NCBI GenBank assembly: GCA_015501595.1
Contig: JADNRX010000101.1
Location: 1-64,000, forward strand
DNA from: Hymenopellis radicata
Taxonomy: Eukaryota; Basidiomycota; Agaricomycetes; Agaricales; Physalacriaceae
DNA: 64,000 nt
Direction of reading: 5' to 3'
This document shows, in pieces, positions 49,858 to 61,564 of this stretch; position 1 is the first letter of the stretch; each line of letters starts with the position of its first letter. The notes below the pieces were generated by a model, which was not told the origin of the DNA, searched no databases, and saw nothing but the letters and a program-made list of their open reading frames with translations. Position numbers and translations under genes: made by a program.

Positions 49858-52208
49858 TCATTTAGGCGTATCGCCCGTAACAGTCTCCCAAGCCGGCCCA
49901 GGTGGGATATCAAACTGTGTGTGACAATCGTACTCCCAATCCACGTCTTCAATGAGCTCCTTCTGTGCGGCGACAAATTTCTCCACGGGACACATGCCGT
50001 CCTTCTGTTCGGGGCAGCCCTTGATACCAGTGAGCGGAACCACACCGTCGTTAATGATGATGCGGATCTGAGGACCGGGAGTCGAGGTGCATTCCAACAC
50101 TATGCGGGGGCGGAGTTAATAGAGTAAGAGAAACAGAAGGAAGAGGCAAAGCGTACATTGGAACTGGATGTTAGTAGCAAAAGGTGCGAGCTCTGAGACC
50201 TTGAACGGCCTGCTGGCGGGTATGTGATCGTACGGCAGGGGACCCGCAGAAGCGAGGGTCGTTAGATTGAGCGCTGTGATGACTGTCAAAGGACGCCGGT
50301 TAGCCCTTGCTCAAACCGCGCCCGGCACTGGAAACTCACTGTTCAAGACCACGACCTCGTGCGTCGCGTCCACATACAAGCTGTCTCCGAAGGGGAACGT
50401 TGTGGGGTCATCGTCTAGTGTTGCATTCGTCGAGAACCTATGCTCCTTGATGCGCTCTTGCGTCAAGCGCGCGATGAGCTCCTGCACGTAGCCCACACCC
50501 TGAACGCGCGCGACGGGGGACCCGAATGCCGAATTATACCAGAAACTGAGATCTAGACTGCGCCGATATGTCAGCGCCGTGGCCAGAATAGAAAAACAGA
50601 AGGCATACGCGTAGTCAAAACCGTCCCATTCCTCTTCTGTAAATAGTTTGCAAAACTTCGAGTACCCCAAGGCGACGGTCTTCGACAACTCTGGTTAGCC
50701 GCATTGCAAGCTCTCAAAATAAACTAACCTCGTATGCACACATCTGTTGGAGCACGTAAATGTCTTCGATGGTGAGATCGTAACCTCTTAGCTGAGGTTT
50801 GAGGCGTGCCAAGGCGTCCTTCAAGTAGATAGCAGCCCAGTGTTCGACATACCACTTGCCGCGGTCGCTAACTGGGGCGTTATGTGCATTAGGGCAGCTA
50901 TGGGTCAATCAGAATCGGAGATAGCAGATAATATTAGATGGCTAACGTTTTATACGGCGCTAAAGTGTTGTTATACCCGCTTTCCTCAATGGTGATGCTC
51001 TGTTGGTATTGATCTTGGAACGGGTAACCGAAGAAGCCAATCGCAAAATTCATCGCCGAGTTGAGCATGCGGTCTTGAGATTCTGTACGGAATACAGGGA
51101 GGCGGCTGGCTTCGGTGAAGTTCTTTAACAGGAAACCGTATTTTAGGCGCATTGATATGCCAAGGTCGTCTAATCGAACATATGATTAGCGCGGGGAGGG
51201 GTGAAAAGGGGTGCCTTACAAAGTTGCTGTCTTCCGAACGGTGTTAGAACTGGAAATCGGTAAGAAACCATAATGAGCAATGATGAGGTGATTATACCTT
51301 CTTCTCCCAGCTTGTACGTCCTAGAGCACGGTTCAGCGGTACGGCAAGAGGTGGCCGATGCGTAACGTACCATTCGTTAAGGAACTCCAGGTCACCAGAA
51401 GCGGTCAAGTCTCCTGCAACAGCGTTAAGCCTTGACGAGAAGTTTGCCGGTCCGCCATAGGAAGCTAAACGAGCAAGGTAAGTAGGTGATAATGGGGGAA
51501 TACGCAAGTAACACACCCCAGGCAGTCGGATAACGCGCCCCATGTCTGTGGAGAAATGCAAGCCTGTTATCCTGCATGTCTCCGGAGGTTCCGGTCCCGA
51601 ATCCAATCCAAAGGCCTTCCTATCGACGCTGTACCAGGGAGAAAGGTTGCCCCATTTCTTGAACAGGTCGAATGTCTTGGATTTCTCGGACCCGACGAGA
51701 ACAGCAGCACCGGTGTGCATAGGGTACGATGGAGCGGTAGCGATCAACGCAGGCTCCGCTCCGGTCGGCGTCTCTCCGCCATAGCCAACGTTGGTGGGGA
51801 ACAATGACGGAAAGGCATTCGTCGGCTTTGTTGGGGGAAGATGTCGCGCGTCGTCGAGCCAACATAGGGTGGCGCCATTGCCGCGACGCTGGCAGTGTCC
51901 GAGAAGCAGGTGGTCCCGCATATGGCATACTGCGCCACGAAGCAGCCGATTGTACCAGCCAGAAAGGCTATTGCCAGATGTAACATCGTAAAATGCGGCT
52001 GACTGCACAACGTCCGACTCGACGTCGAAATCGGCGGGCTCCTGTCAAGGTCGTCCTCGGTTTTCGCGTGCATCGGAAGGAGCGACTGCCTCTCAGCGTC
52101 ATCGCCGTCGCGGCCATCGTTGAACCCTCGGGCAACGTCCATCGTCGGCGTCGTGGTGGTGGTACCGATGAGGACGTCTCTCTCCACGTGAAGGTGATAT
52201 CGCGTCAA
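49858..52208 (-). CDS. Histidine acid phosphatase (branch 2), membrane-anchored
   Basis: The N-terminus (start 52208 or an internal Met) is polar, then has one hydrophobic span (LHLAIAFLAGTIGCFVAQYAI), giving a signal anchor. Then follow FPSLFPTNVGYGGETPTG, CRITGLHF, the catalytic HRHGARYPTAW, ASYGGPANF, GDLEFLNEWTYKLGEE, LTPFGRQQLYDLG, FRTESQDRMLNSA, CPNAH, DLSFWYNSAFGSP, LYVDATHEVVVLN and a C-terminus with DGVVPLTGIKGC. About ten short introns join in phase. The enzyme hydrolyses phosphate esters, probably outside the cell. Two single-base losses break the frame: near 51833 (five G on the plus strand where six fit) and near 51550, immediately before the RHG motif (TTCTCC where TTCCTCC fits). 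Confidence 0.85.
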
Positions 52209-52471
52209 GTGGCATTAGTCATGTACGGCAGTCTCAAGCTGTTGTCACGGACATCCCTGCAAGTCGGTATCGATTAGGGGTTAAATCACCTCGTTGTGGT
52301 ACTGCATTCCGAGGAGCCACAGGTTCGCTTCCTGTTACCGACATTACTCGTTCCTATGATTTTTTTGCGGTTATTGTCTTTTTGTTCAATGTTTTAACTT
52401 TTAACAGACTACCGTTCTTGAAGCTACCGTAAGTATAGGGCTGGCTGGATAGGGCAGCCTCGGTCCGTCTC

Positions 52472-55187
52472 ATACACTCATCGTCGGGATCTCTCCCAGT
52501 CTTAACTTCGCAGCACCAAAAGGAACGAGAGTAACGTTGAACGTGTCCCCTGTACATGCGTTCGGGCTAACTGGAGGATCTCCCGCTGTGCTGCGCACGA
52601 CATCCCAAGCAATCGGGCAGGCGACCGCTACAAAGATCGTTACTCACTCATCAGAGCCGAACACTATTGATGGCGACGAACCTGTCATGGAAATAGGCTG
52701 CGAGCCGGGGGCCCAAGTGTAGTATGGCAGCTCAGTCTTTCCCGCAGACGTATCCACAATCTCGATGGTGGATGGATCGATGGCGAGGGCCCAGTCGCCG
52801 GTGGGGAGCATGAGGTGGTCGACGGTGTGGTTGTCGAACTAGAGAAGGAGTGAGTGATTTGATATGACTCGGCAACGAGTAAATTACATCTGTAAAGTAC
52901 TCCGCCGGTGCATCTGGGAAGAGTCTTTCAGCATCTCCCAGCGCTTGAGCGCTCCTATGTATAGTTGATGAGCAAAAGGTATGGAAATTGCAGAACATAT
53001 GCACGAACCTCAATCCTTCAGACGTCGTATCATTCTGCGCCAATTCGACAGCATAGTTCAGAACCCCGTACGTAACTGCGATGGCGCCATTCGTCCTCGT
53101 CTCCAACTGCAGATCTGCCCCAAGGGACAACGTGATTGCTGTCGTTCCCGCCATGATCTGTATGAATCGCGCCTCGGTCAACCAGAAAGTTTATATCGCA
53201 GGCAACACATACCTGAACCGCTTGATAACTATCCTCATCCTTCGTTAGCCCCTTTGTTTCTTCGCCGTTAATGGTAATAACGCTCTCCTCCGTTGCCCAG
53301 TCGGGAATGCGAATCTTGAAGGTGAATGGCTGGCTCGCCGTGACGGTGTATTTGAGGGTGTGATTGAACGGGTACAATGTTTCGACGTGGACTATAAGAG
53401 TATCATTAGTCGCAAGCCAGTGCGCCCGGGGAAGAAACGTGAACATGCCATCAACATCATTGCCGCCAGCCAAGGTTCCCGAATAGTGTTCCGGCCCAAG
53501 GAAGACATTGAGAAGCTCAGACCCGCCAGACGCAGTAGCGAACGAGTTCGCCCAAAACTTCGGATATCCTTGGGCATGGTTAACCGTGCAGCAAGGGTAG
53601 TTCCTATATTCGCGTTGTGTGTATATAGGAATGCAACAATGGAAAAAGGAAACGCACGGTTCGAAGCCAAAGATATTCGACCTTGGACCATTATTCCCGA
53701 ACGGAGGCGGATCCATCTCCTTGGACCAAACCTGGTTAACCTGTTGGTCGTACTGATGCCCCCAAAAATCGTAAGTAATCGCGGAAGGGAGCGCATTGTA
53801 GGCGATCTTCTCAGCACGATCTGCTACCGAGTTGTTGCCGAAGATCTGATAGATGATGGCCAAAGAAAATATCTGTTCGACCACAGTGCATGTCTCCGTT
53901 CTGGGGATCCAGGCTTAGTATCCGATAGCGATGAAAGTTTTGAACCAATGCTCACCCACGAGATGGGCCTAACCCGGCGAGATGTTCATCTGCAGAGTAT
54001 GTTCCGCTTGCTCTACCATGGTAAGTGTATAAGAGCCGGATCCTTTCAAACGTGCTATCCTTATCGGTCTCGTCGCCTGTGAAACGCCAGGCTAGCGCCT
54101 CCGACTTCATAGCCTCTCCGTTGTTGACGCCATGGCTAGAGCGCCCAATGTGAACACGAAACCGAGCTCCTACTCGAAGAATCAACGTACGTGTATGTAG
54201 CGAAGGAAGTGACTGCTTCCTTGACGAATTTGTCGTCGGTGTACCAGTCGTTCTTCCACGAGAAGCCGGAGTCGCGGACGAGTCCCATCAGCTCGACGAG
54301 CATGTCCTCTTTGCCTTGCGGGTAGTAGTCATACAACCATTGCAGAGAGTGAACGAGCTGTTCATTAACGTTTATAAGTGAAATGGCTGCGACGTGTGAG
54401 ACAACCTTACCTCCTCCCAGCGAACGTATTGATATTCAAATTGAAATCCCATGCTCGGCTCGCCTTCAGCATCTGATTTCCATATAGTATAAGCTAGGTC
54501 CACGAAACGATGCATGGCCGTCACGATGCGCTCTGTCTGGGCTGGGTCGGCCTCCGCGTATTGCTGTCATCCGCATCACAGAGGAGACAAGAAAGAGCGA
54601 CAAGGAAGGACATACAGCAAGCGCCATCAACATGAGATACCTTGGCCAAACAAGGCGCGGAACGGTAGCACTAGCGTTGAACACCTCGGGGCCGATCCAT
54701 CCATCGTCGCTGGCTTCCGCTAGATCAAGATTGTGTTCCAAGAATGTCTGAACTTGTCCAATGAGTCGACTGTCTTCAAGCTGGAAGGCCAAAGGGACAA
54801 GAGCGTTGCTTCAGCGTGTTATGAGTATAAAGATAAACAGGCAGGTGATTAAGCTTGGGACGTACAACCAGTATGGCGCAGCTTCGTGCATCTCACTGTA
54901 TTCCAAGGAACCACCCGGACTCCATATCGAGCCTTTGACGTAGGCGGCCCAATCCATAAGATGTCCGGGCAGCCCATCAGCTTGGACTTTGGCGTAGTCG
55001 AGCGCCCAACCGGAAGGTTTGACCGCCCCGAGTGGTACTCGATCATATTTCGGTACGAGGACTAAACGAGGCGGTTAGTTCAATGGGCATCAAAGACTTA
55101 CTCAAGTAGATACATACGCGATCCAAGAGAAGATTTCCAGAGTGAAAACAAGACAACACTGAAGAACCCGAAACGACGCGTCTGCAT
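52472..55187 (-). CDS. GH127-type (DUF1680) secreted glycoside hydrolase
   Basis: The start MQTRRFGFFSVVLFSLWKSS looks like a signal peptide. Conserved blocks follow in order: VPLGAVKPSGWALDYAKVQ, SLEYSEMHEAAPYWL, VWPRYLMLMAL, FQFEYQYVRWEELVHSLQW, GRASGTYSADEHLAG, RGTETCTVVEQIFSLA, DRAEKIAYNALPSA, YPCCTVNHAQGYPKF and WATEESVITING. The E-x-C of TETC and the Cys pair of YPCC match the zinc-binding Glu/Cys set described for GH127 beta-L-arabinofuranosidases. Introns at all visible joins keep phase and the frame ends at 52472. It likely acts on arabinose-containing plant polymers. Substrate is inferred from the family only. Confidence 0.85.
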
Positions 55188-55316
55188 AAATGTCAGCTTT
55201 AAAAGCAAGGAGTGTTCAAGAGGCGGCCAACCATGACGCGTGTTGTGTGGGGTCTGGGCTTGAAGACATACATTTACTGTGCGTTTTAAAGCCACAATGC
55301 ACTCGCAGATGACCTG

Positions 55317-55679
55317 TCACTTGACGACATTCAAGCGTGAAGAGAGCTCGACGCTACGGTCCGCACCTCGGAAGCGGTATCCGGCACATGGCAGTGGCAT
55401 GGCGGGGTTTTTCCGCACACTACGAGCATGAATGCTTCGCGAAGAATAGATAATCACGCGAGTGTCAATGACGATGGTGAACGGGATGGACTGGGTAGTA
55501 CTCGGGGCGCCTGGTAGCCTAGAGGCGGCGCGGTTGAAGAAGATGAAGCGCACGGAAGCCTTGTAATCGCAGAAAGAAGAGGTATCAGAAGTTCTGGATA
55601 GTCGTGATGGTGGTAAATGCAGAGAGGCCCACGTGGTGTATGCGATCAGATGTTTCGATTTTGGCATGAAGTCCTGCAC
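55317..55679 (-). CDS. Hypothetical small ORF
   Basis: A 120-codon frame with no recognised domain. It is basic, with FTIVIDTRVIIYSSRSIHAR in the middle. It lies just upstream of the GH127 gene on the same strand and may be chance. Confidence 0.2.
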   Translation of the reverse strand: MQDFMPKSKHLIAYTTWASLHLPPSRLSRTSDTSSFCDYKASVRFIFFNRAASRLPGAPSTTQSIPFTIVIDTRVIIYSSRSIHARSVRKNPAMPLPCAGYRFRGADRSVELSSRLNVVK

Positions 55680-56006
55680 ACGCGTTCTTTTCCGGTGACA
55701 AACGATTCGAGACTCATAGTAGCAGTAGTATTATAGCCCAGGTCCGCTTAAGAACCGGTTACTTATGGAACAGGGGGAATATCAACGTAATCGTACAAGC
55801 TTTGAACATAGAACTCTAGTGGAGGCAGGAGGTTACCTAGATGCGAATCCTAATGTTAAGAGGATAACAGTGAATACGATTTGGTTTCACCTCTGGCTCA
55901 TGTCGAGAAACCTTGCTAACGGGAAATAGCAAGCGATTAACGAAAGAATATCAACGATTAGACAGTATATACACGACGTTCTGGTGGCAGTTCTAGAGCG
56001 AGCGCC

Positions 56007-57507
56007 TCAGCGTTCATGGCATTCTTGAGACCCGTGATGACCGTGCTTCCAGGTCTCTTTGAAGCATTCGGGGAGCAGACCACATAGCTTCTACATGTGG
56101 TACAGCGCATGTAGTCTTTGTCGTCAGTGGCCGGAGCTAAACACTAGTAACAAATGCAATCGTCAGATCGGTCAGCCATACAGAGGACGAGAGAGGACGT
56201 ACATTTTCGTTCATACAATTGATAAGAAGACGTCCCGTAACAGGCATCACCGTCATCGTATCGCGTAGCGTGTCCAGAAAGGTATACCACCCAGCCGTCA
56301 ACGGATGCGCCGAAACGGGTGGCAGACTGTTCCACAAGACTTGGTCATTTCTGAGACCATCGAGTGCATCGTGCAGACGCACAGCTACTCGCTTGCTCCT
56401 CAAGCACCAATCTGCGATGTACTTCAACAACAGTGGCATCGGCCCACAAGGAAGAAGACGGTTTGTTCCAAAGCATGCCACGGCGTGGACGACGATCTCA
56501 AGGAGTCCGCAATCCAAGGCGTTGATCGGCCAGGTGGTCGAGGGTCGTCTTTGAGGAGGAGGTATAACTCCTGGGCAACCACGACTGCCTTCTCGTGTGC
56601 TGTGTATTTCTGTGTTTCCCATGACCGCGATGTTTGAGGATCGTCGATTACGAGGCGCTTCAGGATGTCGCATAGACACTCGATGACACCGGAGCGAAAG
56701 AAATCCCGGCGTAATGAAGGCGTAATCTGTCCGATAAGACCCAGACCACGGGCATTGGTCAGGGTACTGGAGGGGAGAGGGAACGAGGGATCGTAAAGAC
56801 AGCTCGCAGTCTCGAGCAGACGTCCGACTGCGCCGCAGAGTTGCGCCTTGGGTATACTGCTAGCGCCGTACTCGAGTGCTTGCCTGGTGGGTTGGTACTC
56901 GAAAAGAGTGTTGATGATGGCGACGGTTGCCGTGTCTGACTCTGCAGCGACCTTGCCGGCTGAGAAGGTGGCCCAGGTGATGATGATCAACTGCATGTTT
57001 TGTGGGAGCATCGGTGATGAGGCAAATAATTTCAATCCCGCCTCGTTGGAGAGAAGGTTGGAAAGCGTCGACAAGATGATGCGAGATGTGGCTGAACAAA
57101 AGGAACGTTCATCGTCACACGTGCATATGCACAAGGTGTTCAATATGAGAGCGTAGAAAAGAGCGGCGAATTGAGGAAATCGTTCAATGAATGTGGCGGT
57201 ATATGTCGCCGAATCCGGGTTGTAGAAGCGACAAACGGCTTCAACAACGAGGCAGACATTCGCAGCAGTCTGGTAATGCTGGTCCTCGGGAATGGTCGCG
57301 AATTCCAGATACGCCAGGTCTTGAATGTGAGACTGCAATTGTGGAAGGATTTGACCACGAGTTCCAGTACTCGAGGTGAGGGATCGGCAGAGACGTTGAG
57401 CATTGGGGGATGCACTCTGAAGCTTGCAAAGCACGGATCCGTCAAGCTAATGAAATTGTCAGAGGATAAGGAGAAAGTAGGGGCGGACGGCTTACAAGAA
57501 ACTGCAT
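56007..57507 (-). CDS. MYND zinc-finger protein with helical N-terminus, copy 1
   Basis: Exon 1 is MQFL (57496-57507). Exon 2 runs from about 57447 and encodes ARM/HEAT-like helices (CRSLTSSTGTRGQILPQLQ, NTLCICTCDDERSFC, GLGLIGQITPSLRRDFF). The frame then shifts once near 56548 (GACCCTCG, one C short) into LLEIVVHAVACFGTN and KYIADWCLRSKRVAVRLHDAL. After an intron the MYND finger begins: CLAPATDDKDYMRCTTCRSYVVCS. A second one-base loss near 56070 (CCCC, one short) separates it from PECFKETWKHGHHGSQECHER and the stop at 56007. MYND fingers bind proline-rich partners. Same domain plan as the next gene. Confidence 0.7.
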
Positions 57508-58139
57508 GATGGACGATGAAGTGGATGGATGTTTAAAATGAAGGAATGTCGAGAGGGCGTTGGTTACTCTGTTCATCGGCCCCATGCAGAGATTATATAC
57601 TGCCAGTCACTTCATTGGGAGCATCGACAATGGCTTCCTAGATTGGATGCCGCGCTGTGGACTATGGGTACCATTGTTCGAAACTGCATCACATCCACTT
57701 ATCGAGGAACGCGGAAAGGGGCAGGCTGAGTCTAAAGAGACGGTCATGCATAGCATCTTGGGCCACGCTACAGTCATGTACGCTGCTCGTCGCTGCTAGG
57801 TTGGGGAAACGGTGTTAACGGCCATAATATTGAGACGGTGACATCCGTATTATTTCCTATTCCAGGCGAAGTAGCTCGAGGCGGAACACTATGACAGGAA
57901 TGTAGCTCCAGGGCTAGGCGGTCCACATTAGAACAATGGCATAGACGACCGATATGAGTGTCAAAAGGCAAGAGGCAGTTGATCGGGCCGGAGAGGAAAA
58001 TCTTTCTTCCAACGCTTTGTACTTGATTTCAGCTGCGGGCATGAAGGGAGATAACTGGACGAAGGATGGAAGTATAGAAAGCACAAATGTGAAAGTCAGG
58101 CTAGCACGGCTCGTACATTGTAGTTGTAAATGGTACATG
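57508..58139. other. Spacer between the two MYND genes
   Basis: No gene is supported. The right part holds the 3' UTR of the second MYND gene and the left part the promoter of the first. Confidence 0.5.
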
Positions 58140-60028
58140 TCATCGTGGTTCGTCGATAACTCCAAACACTTGGAACGGTTTCCCGTTGTTCTGCACAGTG
58201 ATATAAACGAGTCGCCCAAAGTTCATCCTCCCCTTCTCCACGATCCCTTCCCAATCGCCTTGCTTTGGGACCTTATCCGCCGTCGTGATTGTTACCTTTC
58301 TCGGAACAGATACGTAGTCGAACTGGATGACAACGGGGAATGGCAGAACAGTGCTTGTCCGACGCGCTCTGAGAAACTCGTTGGTAAGTTTGTTAATTTG
58401 GTCGCTATGGAAGTTGTAGTCGCCCTCAGTCATGGCGAAGAAGAATTGAATGTCTCTCTGAGTGGTGGGAATTGGTGCACCTTCTGTCTGATTGTTAGTA
58501 TTAAAACCGTGGTACGCGATGAAGAACCACCTTTGATGACTTTCTGACGAGCTTCGCACATTTCTTGTGGCCATCTTTCCAAGCGGCTCGCTGGCAAGTG
58601 CGTGAGCAGTAATACGAAGATGCGCATCCACATTCCTTCAGTCTAAGTTCGGGCGATGCAAACATTTGACACTGCGAAAACAAATTAGACATGTTCATTT
58701 AATCAATCGAATCATCCTACCGGCTCATTATCGCACCAGTCTTTGGGTCCGGCTTGGATGTAGTCTTCCTTTGCCTGCCATCGCTCATCGACGACGTCTC
58801 TGAATCGCTCCCATGCATCCCATAGTGGTCCTTCCTTTTCAATATCATCCTCAAGGTTCCTCCACAATACCTTCTTAACGGCCTTGTGTGAAACTCGTAG
58901 AACCTGCCGATGCACAGTGAAAGCATTGAACAAGTCGACGAGCTCAGCAAACGCCGGCCCAAGAGATATATCACTTTGGCTCCTCGCGATCTCCTGGTGA
59001 TCCAGGAGCGGTTGACAGCGAAACACGCAGTCCATGGCCCCGTACTCCATTGCCTCTACCACGACCGACCAACCTGCCTGGAACGCAAATCGAAGCAGGA
59101 CGAGTGTAACATCGACAGTAATGATGACGGCGTCCTCGCAGCCTGCTGGGAGGACATGCTTCCTGGACATAAGCCGCTTCAAGACAACGCAGCACCACTT
59201 GGCGATATGGGATGCGAGGCAGGCACGATACATCTTGAGTGAGTCCATACAGCACTGTAGCAGCATAAAAACGTTTCGCCGGACGGAGTGTACATCGATG
59301 GGCGTGGAATGAAGATCATTGATGATGCGTTGGAGGGTGCAGATGGTTATGAGCCCGCTGGGAAGCTGGTCCAAGGCATTACGGAACTCTTCCCTGGGAG
59401 GCGACTTGCGTGAAGACCGCTCGATGAGTCCAAGGACGAGTGCCAAGTACCGGTCTACAACAGACAGTGGCTGCTGTTCAGTCGCTACTAGCACCCACAC
59501 CCGTGTCAAACAGTCAAACAGCCCTGTATGATTGGATGCGAGTTCGAATGTTGGCGGTATGGAGAAGATCCTTTGGAACGATATGGGAAGGAAGGTTTCT
59601 TTCATTTCCCTCGCTAGTTCGACATCAGACGGCGAAAGCGATGCCACATCCAGGACAAATAGCCGAAAGAAGGCGATGGCAAAGTCGCACATATCTGGAA
59701 GGTTACAGCAGAGGTGGGTGACCAGGGCCTGATTCGAGGCAGGCGAATCGCTCATGCCGATCGCAACTGCACGAAAAGTCTGTTTGGTTACGATGAGAAA
59801 ACGATGCTTGTCATCGTTGCCTGAAGTTCCGTCCGGAATAGCCGTTGATTGAAGAAGGTGGGAGAACATGGGGAGGAATTGGACAAGCGCATCCTCATTA
59901 TGGTTTACTTTGTGGATGATCTTTTCAAGGGCGTCTAAGGAGCCACCAAGAGCGGATGCCTGGCACACGGTAACAGAGGTCAGTAGACATTTGTTCCACT
60001 AGAAATTAATCACCTTCAATGCCTGCAT
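58140..60028 (-). CDS. MYND zinc-finger protein with helical N-terminus, copy 2
   Basis: Exon 1 (60014-60028) encodes MQALK. Exon 2 starts near 59960 with ASALGGSLDALEKIIHKVN and runs about 410 residues of ARM/HEAT-like helices (FLPMFSHLLQST, LCCNLPDMCDFAIAFFRLF, LPSGLITICTLQRIINDL). It ends DWCDNEP, where a 50-nt intron leads to the MYND finger CQMFASPELRLKECGCASSY, YCSRTCQRAAWKDGHKKC. A last exon of about 115 residues follows (TTQRDIQFFFAMTEGDYNF, PVVIQFDYVSVPRKVTI). All joins are in phase. The gene is intact, unlike its neighbour, and the two probably arose by tandem duplication. Confidence 0.82.
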
Positions 60029-60291
60029 AATCGGGCTGAAGAAAGGCGGCGAGGCGACTTTGACGGCAGGAAAGAAAACACCTTGATCGCCATCACCACG
60101 TGATTACCCAAATCCTTTTTTGATATTGCGCTCTTCATGCCTTCTCCACTTCGTTGTTTGACCGTGCCTTGAGACACATTGAAAAATTTCGTCGTCGCAG
60201 CGCCACTACCCAAAGCGCCTACTGGTCCTCAGCGTACTTTCACCCTCTATCGACAACACTACGTGCGATATATGCACGGCGTGTTATCTAC

Positions 60292-60794
60292 ATGTCTTTC
60301 ATTCTCACTTCTCCTGCTTCCGAAGAAACTCTTCATGTCTTGTTCGGCAACAAACGGCTTGACGGCCGTTGCTGGCAGGACTTGCTGACCGGTCCAGCAC
60401 CCAAAAGTCGGTTCCCGACTATCACTGCTATTTTGAATGCGGTCAAAGCAGGCGTCTTTGCCCTCGATCTCGAGGCTCATTTCGACGTGGTTTCCAACGT
60501 CCCCGGTGTCGTCCATATCAGTCCAACTGACGACACCTCTGGATGGAAGGCCGTTGAGATTCTACATCTCCCTGGACACCTCTTGATCGGCGGCTCCTTC
60601 TTTCAGGAAATGCTCCGAGATGGCTTGGCAACGCCATCGCCGCTTACGAGGCGGACGAATATAGAGATTCTAGTACAGGGGCTGGTACCACCGTCAGTTC
60701 CTTCAAGCAGCTGGTGACAACCCACCGCATGTCCGCCTACGAGGGCGCGCTCCTCCAGTGCGCTGTGGAGGTTGGCCGCCGCATACGCCCATAA
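60292..60794 (+). CDS. Hypothetical protein, about 167 aa
   Basis: ATG at 60292 opens MSFILTSPASEETLHVLFGN, with a regular coding pattern to KAVEILHLPGHLLIGGSFF, and continues in the next frame as WLGNAIAAYEADEY and ALLQCAVEVGRRIRP to a stop at 60792-60794. The change at about 60620 (CGAGATGGCTT) needs one extra base. It is divergent from the second MYND gene with about 260 bp between. No family is recognised. Confidence 0.45.
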
Positions 60795-60901
60795 CGAAAC
60801 TGGGAGGCATTGGTTCGGTTCAGCCCTGGTAAATACGCACCCTAAGTTCTCCCCGACTTGTCCCCGACTTTTTCTTTCGTCGTATCTGTATCTTCTCTAC
60901 T

Positions 60902-61372
60902 TCAATCCACCCCATTGTATATGTTGTTGGTCATCCAATTTCCTTTAACAGCAATGAAGAGGATGGCCATATCGCGCGCGCATAACTTGATCCGACCGTC
61001 GCGCCAGTCAGCGATGAACTGGTCCATGCTTAGAAGACCATAGATACGGTCAAATTTAAGAAGATAAAATTCAACGGAGGAAGTAAAGGGGCACATACAG
61101 CTGCTGAATACTCGAGATCTGATGCTCGTCGAAGGCGCATGACGTGGAAGGAGATCACGACATTGTAATTCAGGAGTATAAGCGGCGTTTGCATAGAGAT
61201 CCTGGACGAGGTGGGAGGGTATGAGATCTTGTTGAAGTCTGTGGTTTTGATCCAGAGGAAATGTCTCTCTGGACATATGCAGATCAGGAATTGCATCTAA
61301 GGAATAGAATGAGATAGTACCGCAAACCCTTCGCTCCGGACCACGTGTATCTTTCTGCCAACGCTTTCCCAC
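60902..61372 (-). CDS. Hypothetical protein fragment
   Basis: A 156-codon frame with protein-like composition (LVQDLYANAAYTPELQCRDLL, SSVEFYLLKFDRIYGLLSMD, QFIADWRDGRIKLCARDM). Possible upstream exons lie to 61430. No domain is recognised; it may be part of a larger decayed gene. Confidence 0.3.
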   Translation of the reverse strand: MGKRWQKDTRGPERRVCGTISFYSLDAIPDLHMSRETFPLDQNHRLQQDLIPSHLVQDLYANAAYTPELQCRDLLPRHAPSTSIRSRVFSSCMCPFTSSVEFYLLKFDRIYGLLSMDQFIADWRDGRIKLCARDMAILFIAVKGNWMTNNIYNGVD

Positions 61373-61564
61373 ATGCGCGGAGTACGTACATGGCGCACAT
61401 GATGGCCAAACATGTATGGGTGTAGAAGAGGATATACTGTGTAGAACGACATCAGAGACTACTATGCAAGTGACACTTAATTTAAACTGCTATTACCACT
61501 ACCGTAAGTAAGCATGTAGATCCTTATACATTTTATGTACACCAGCGCGAAGACTGTCACAAAT

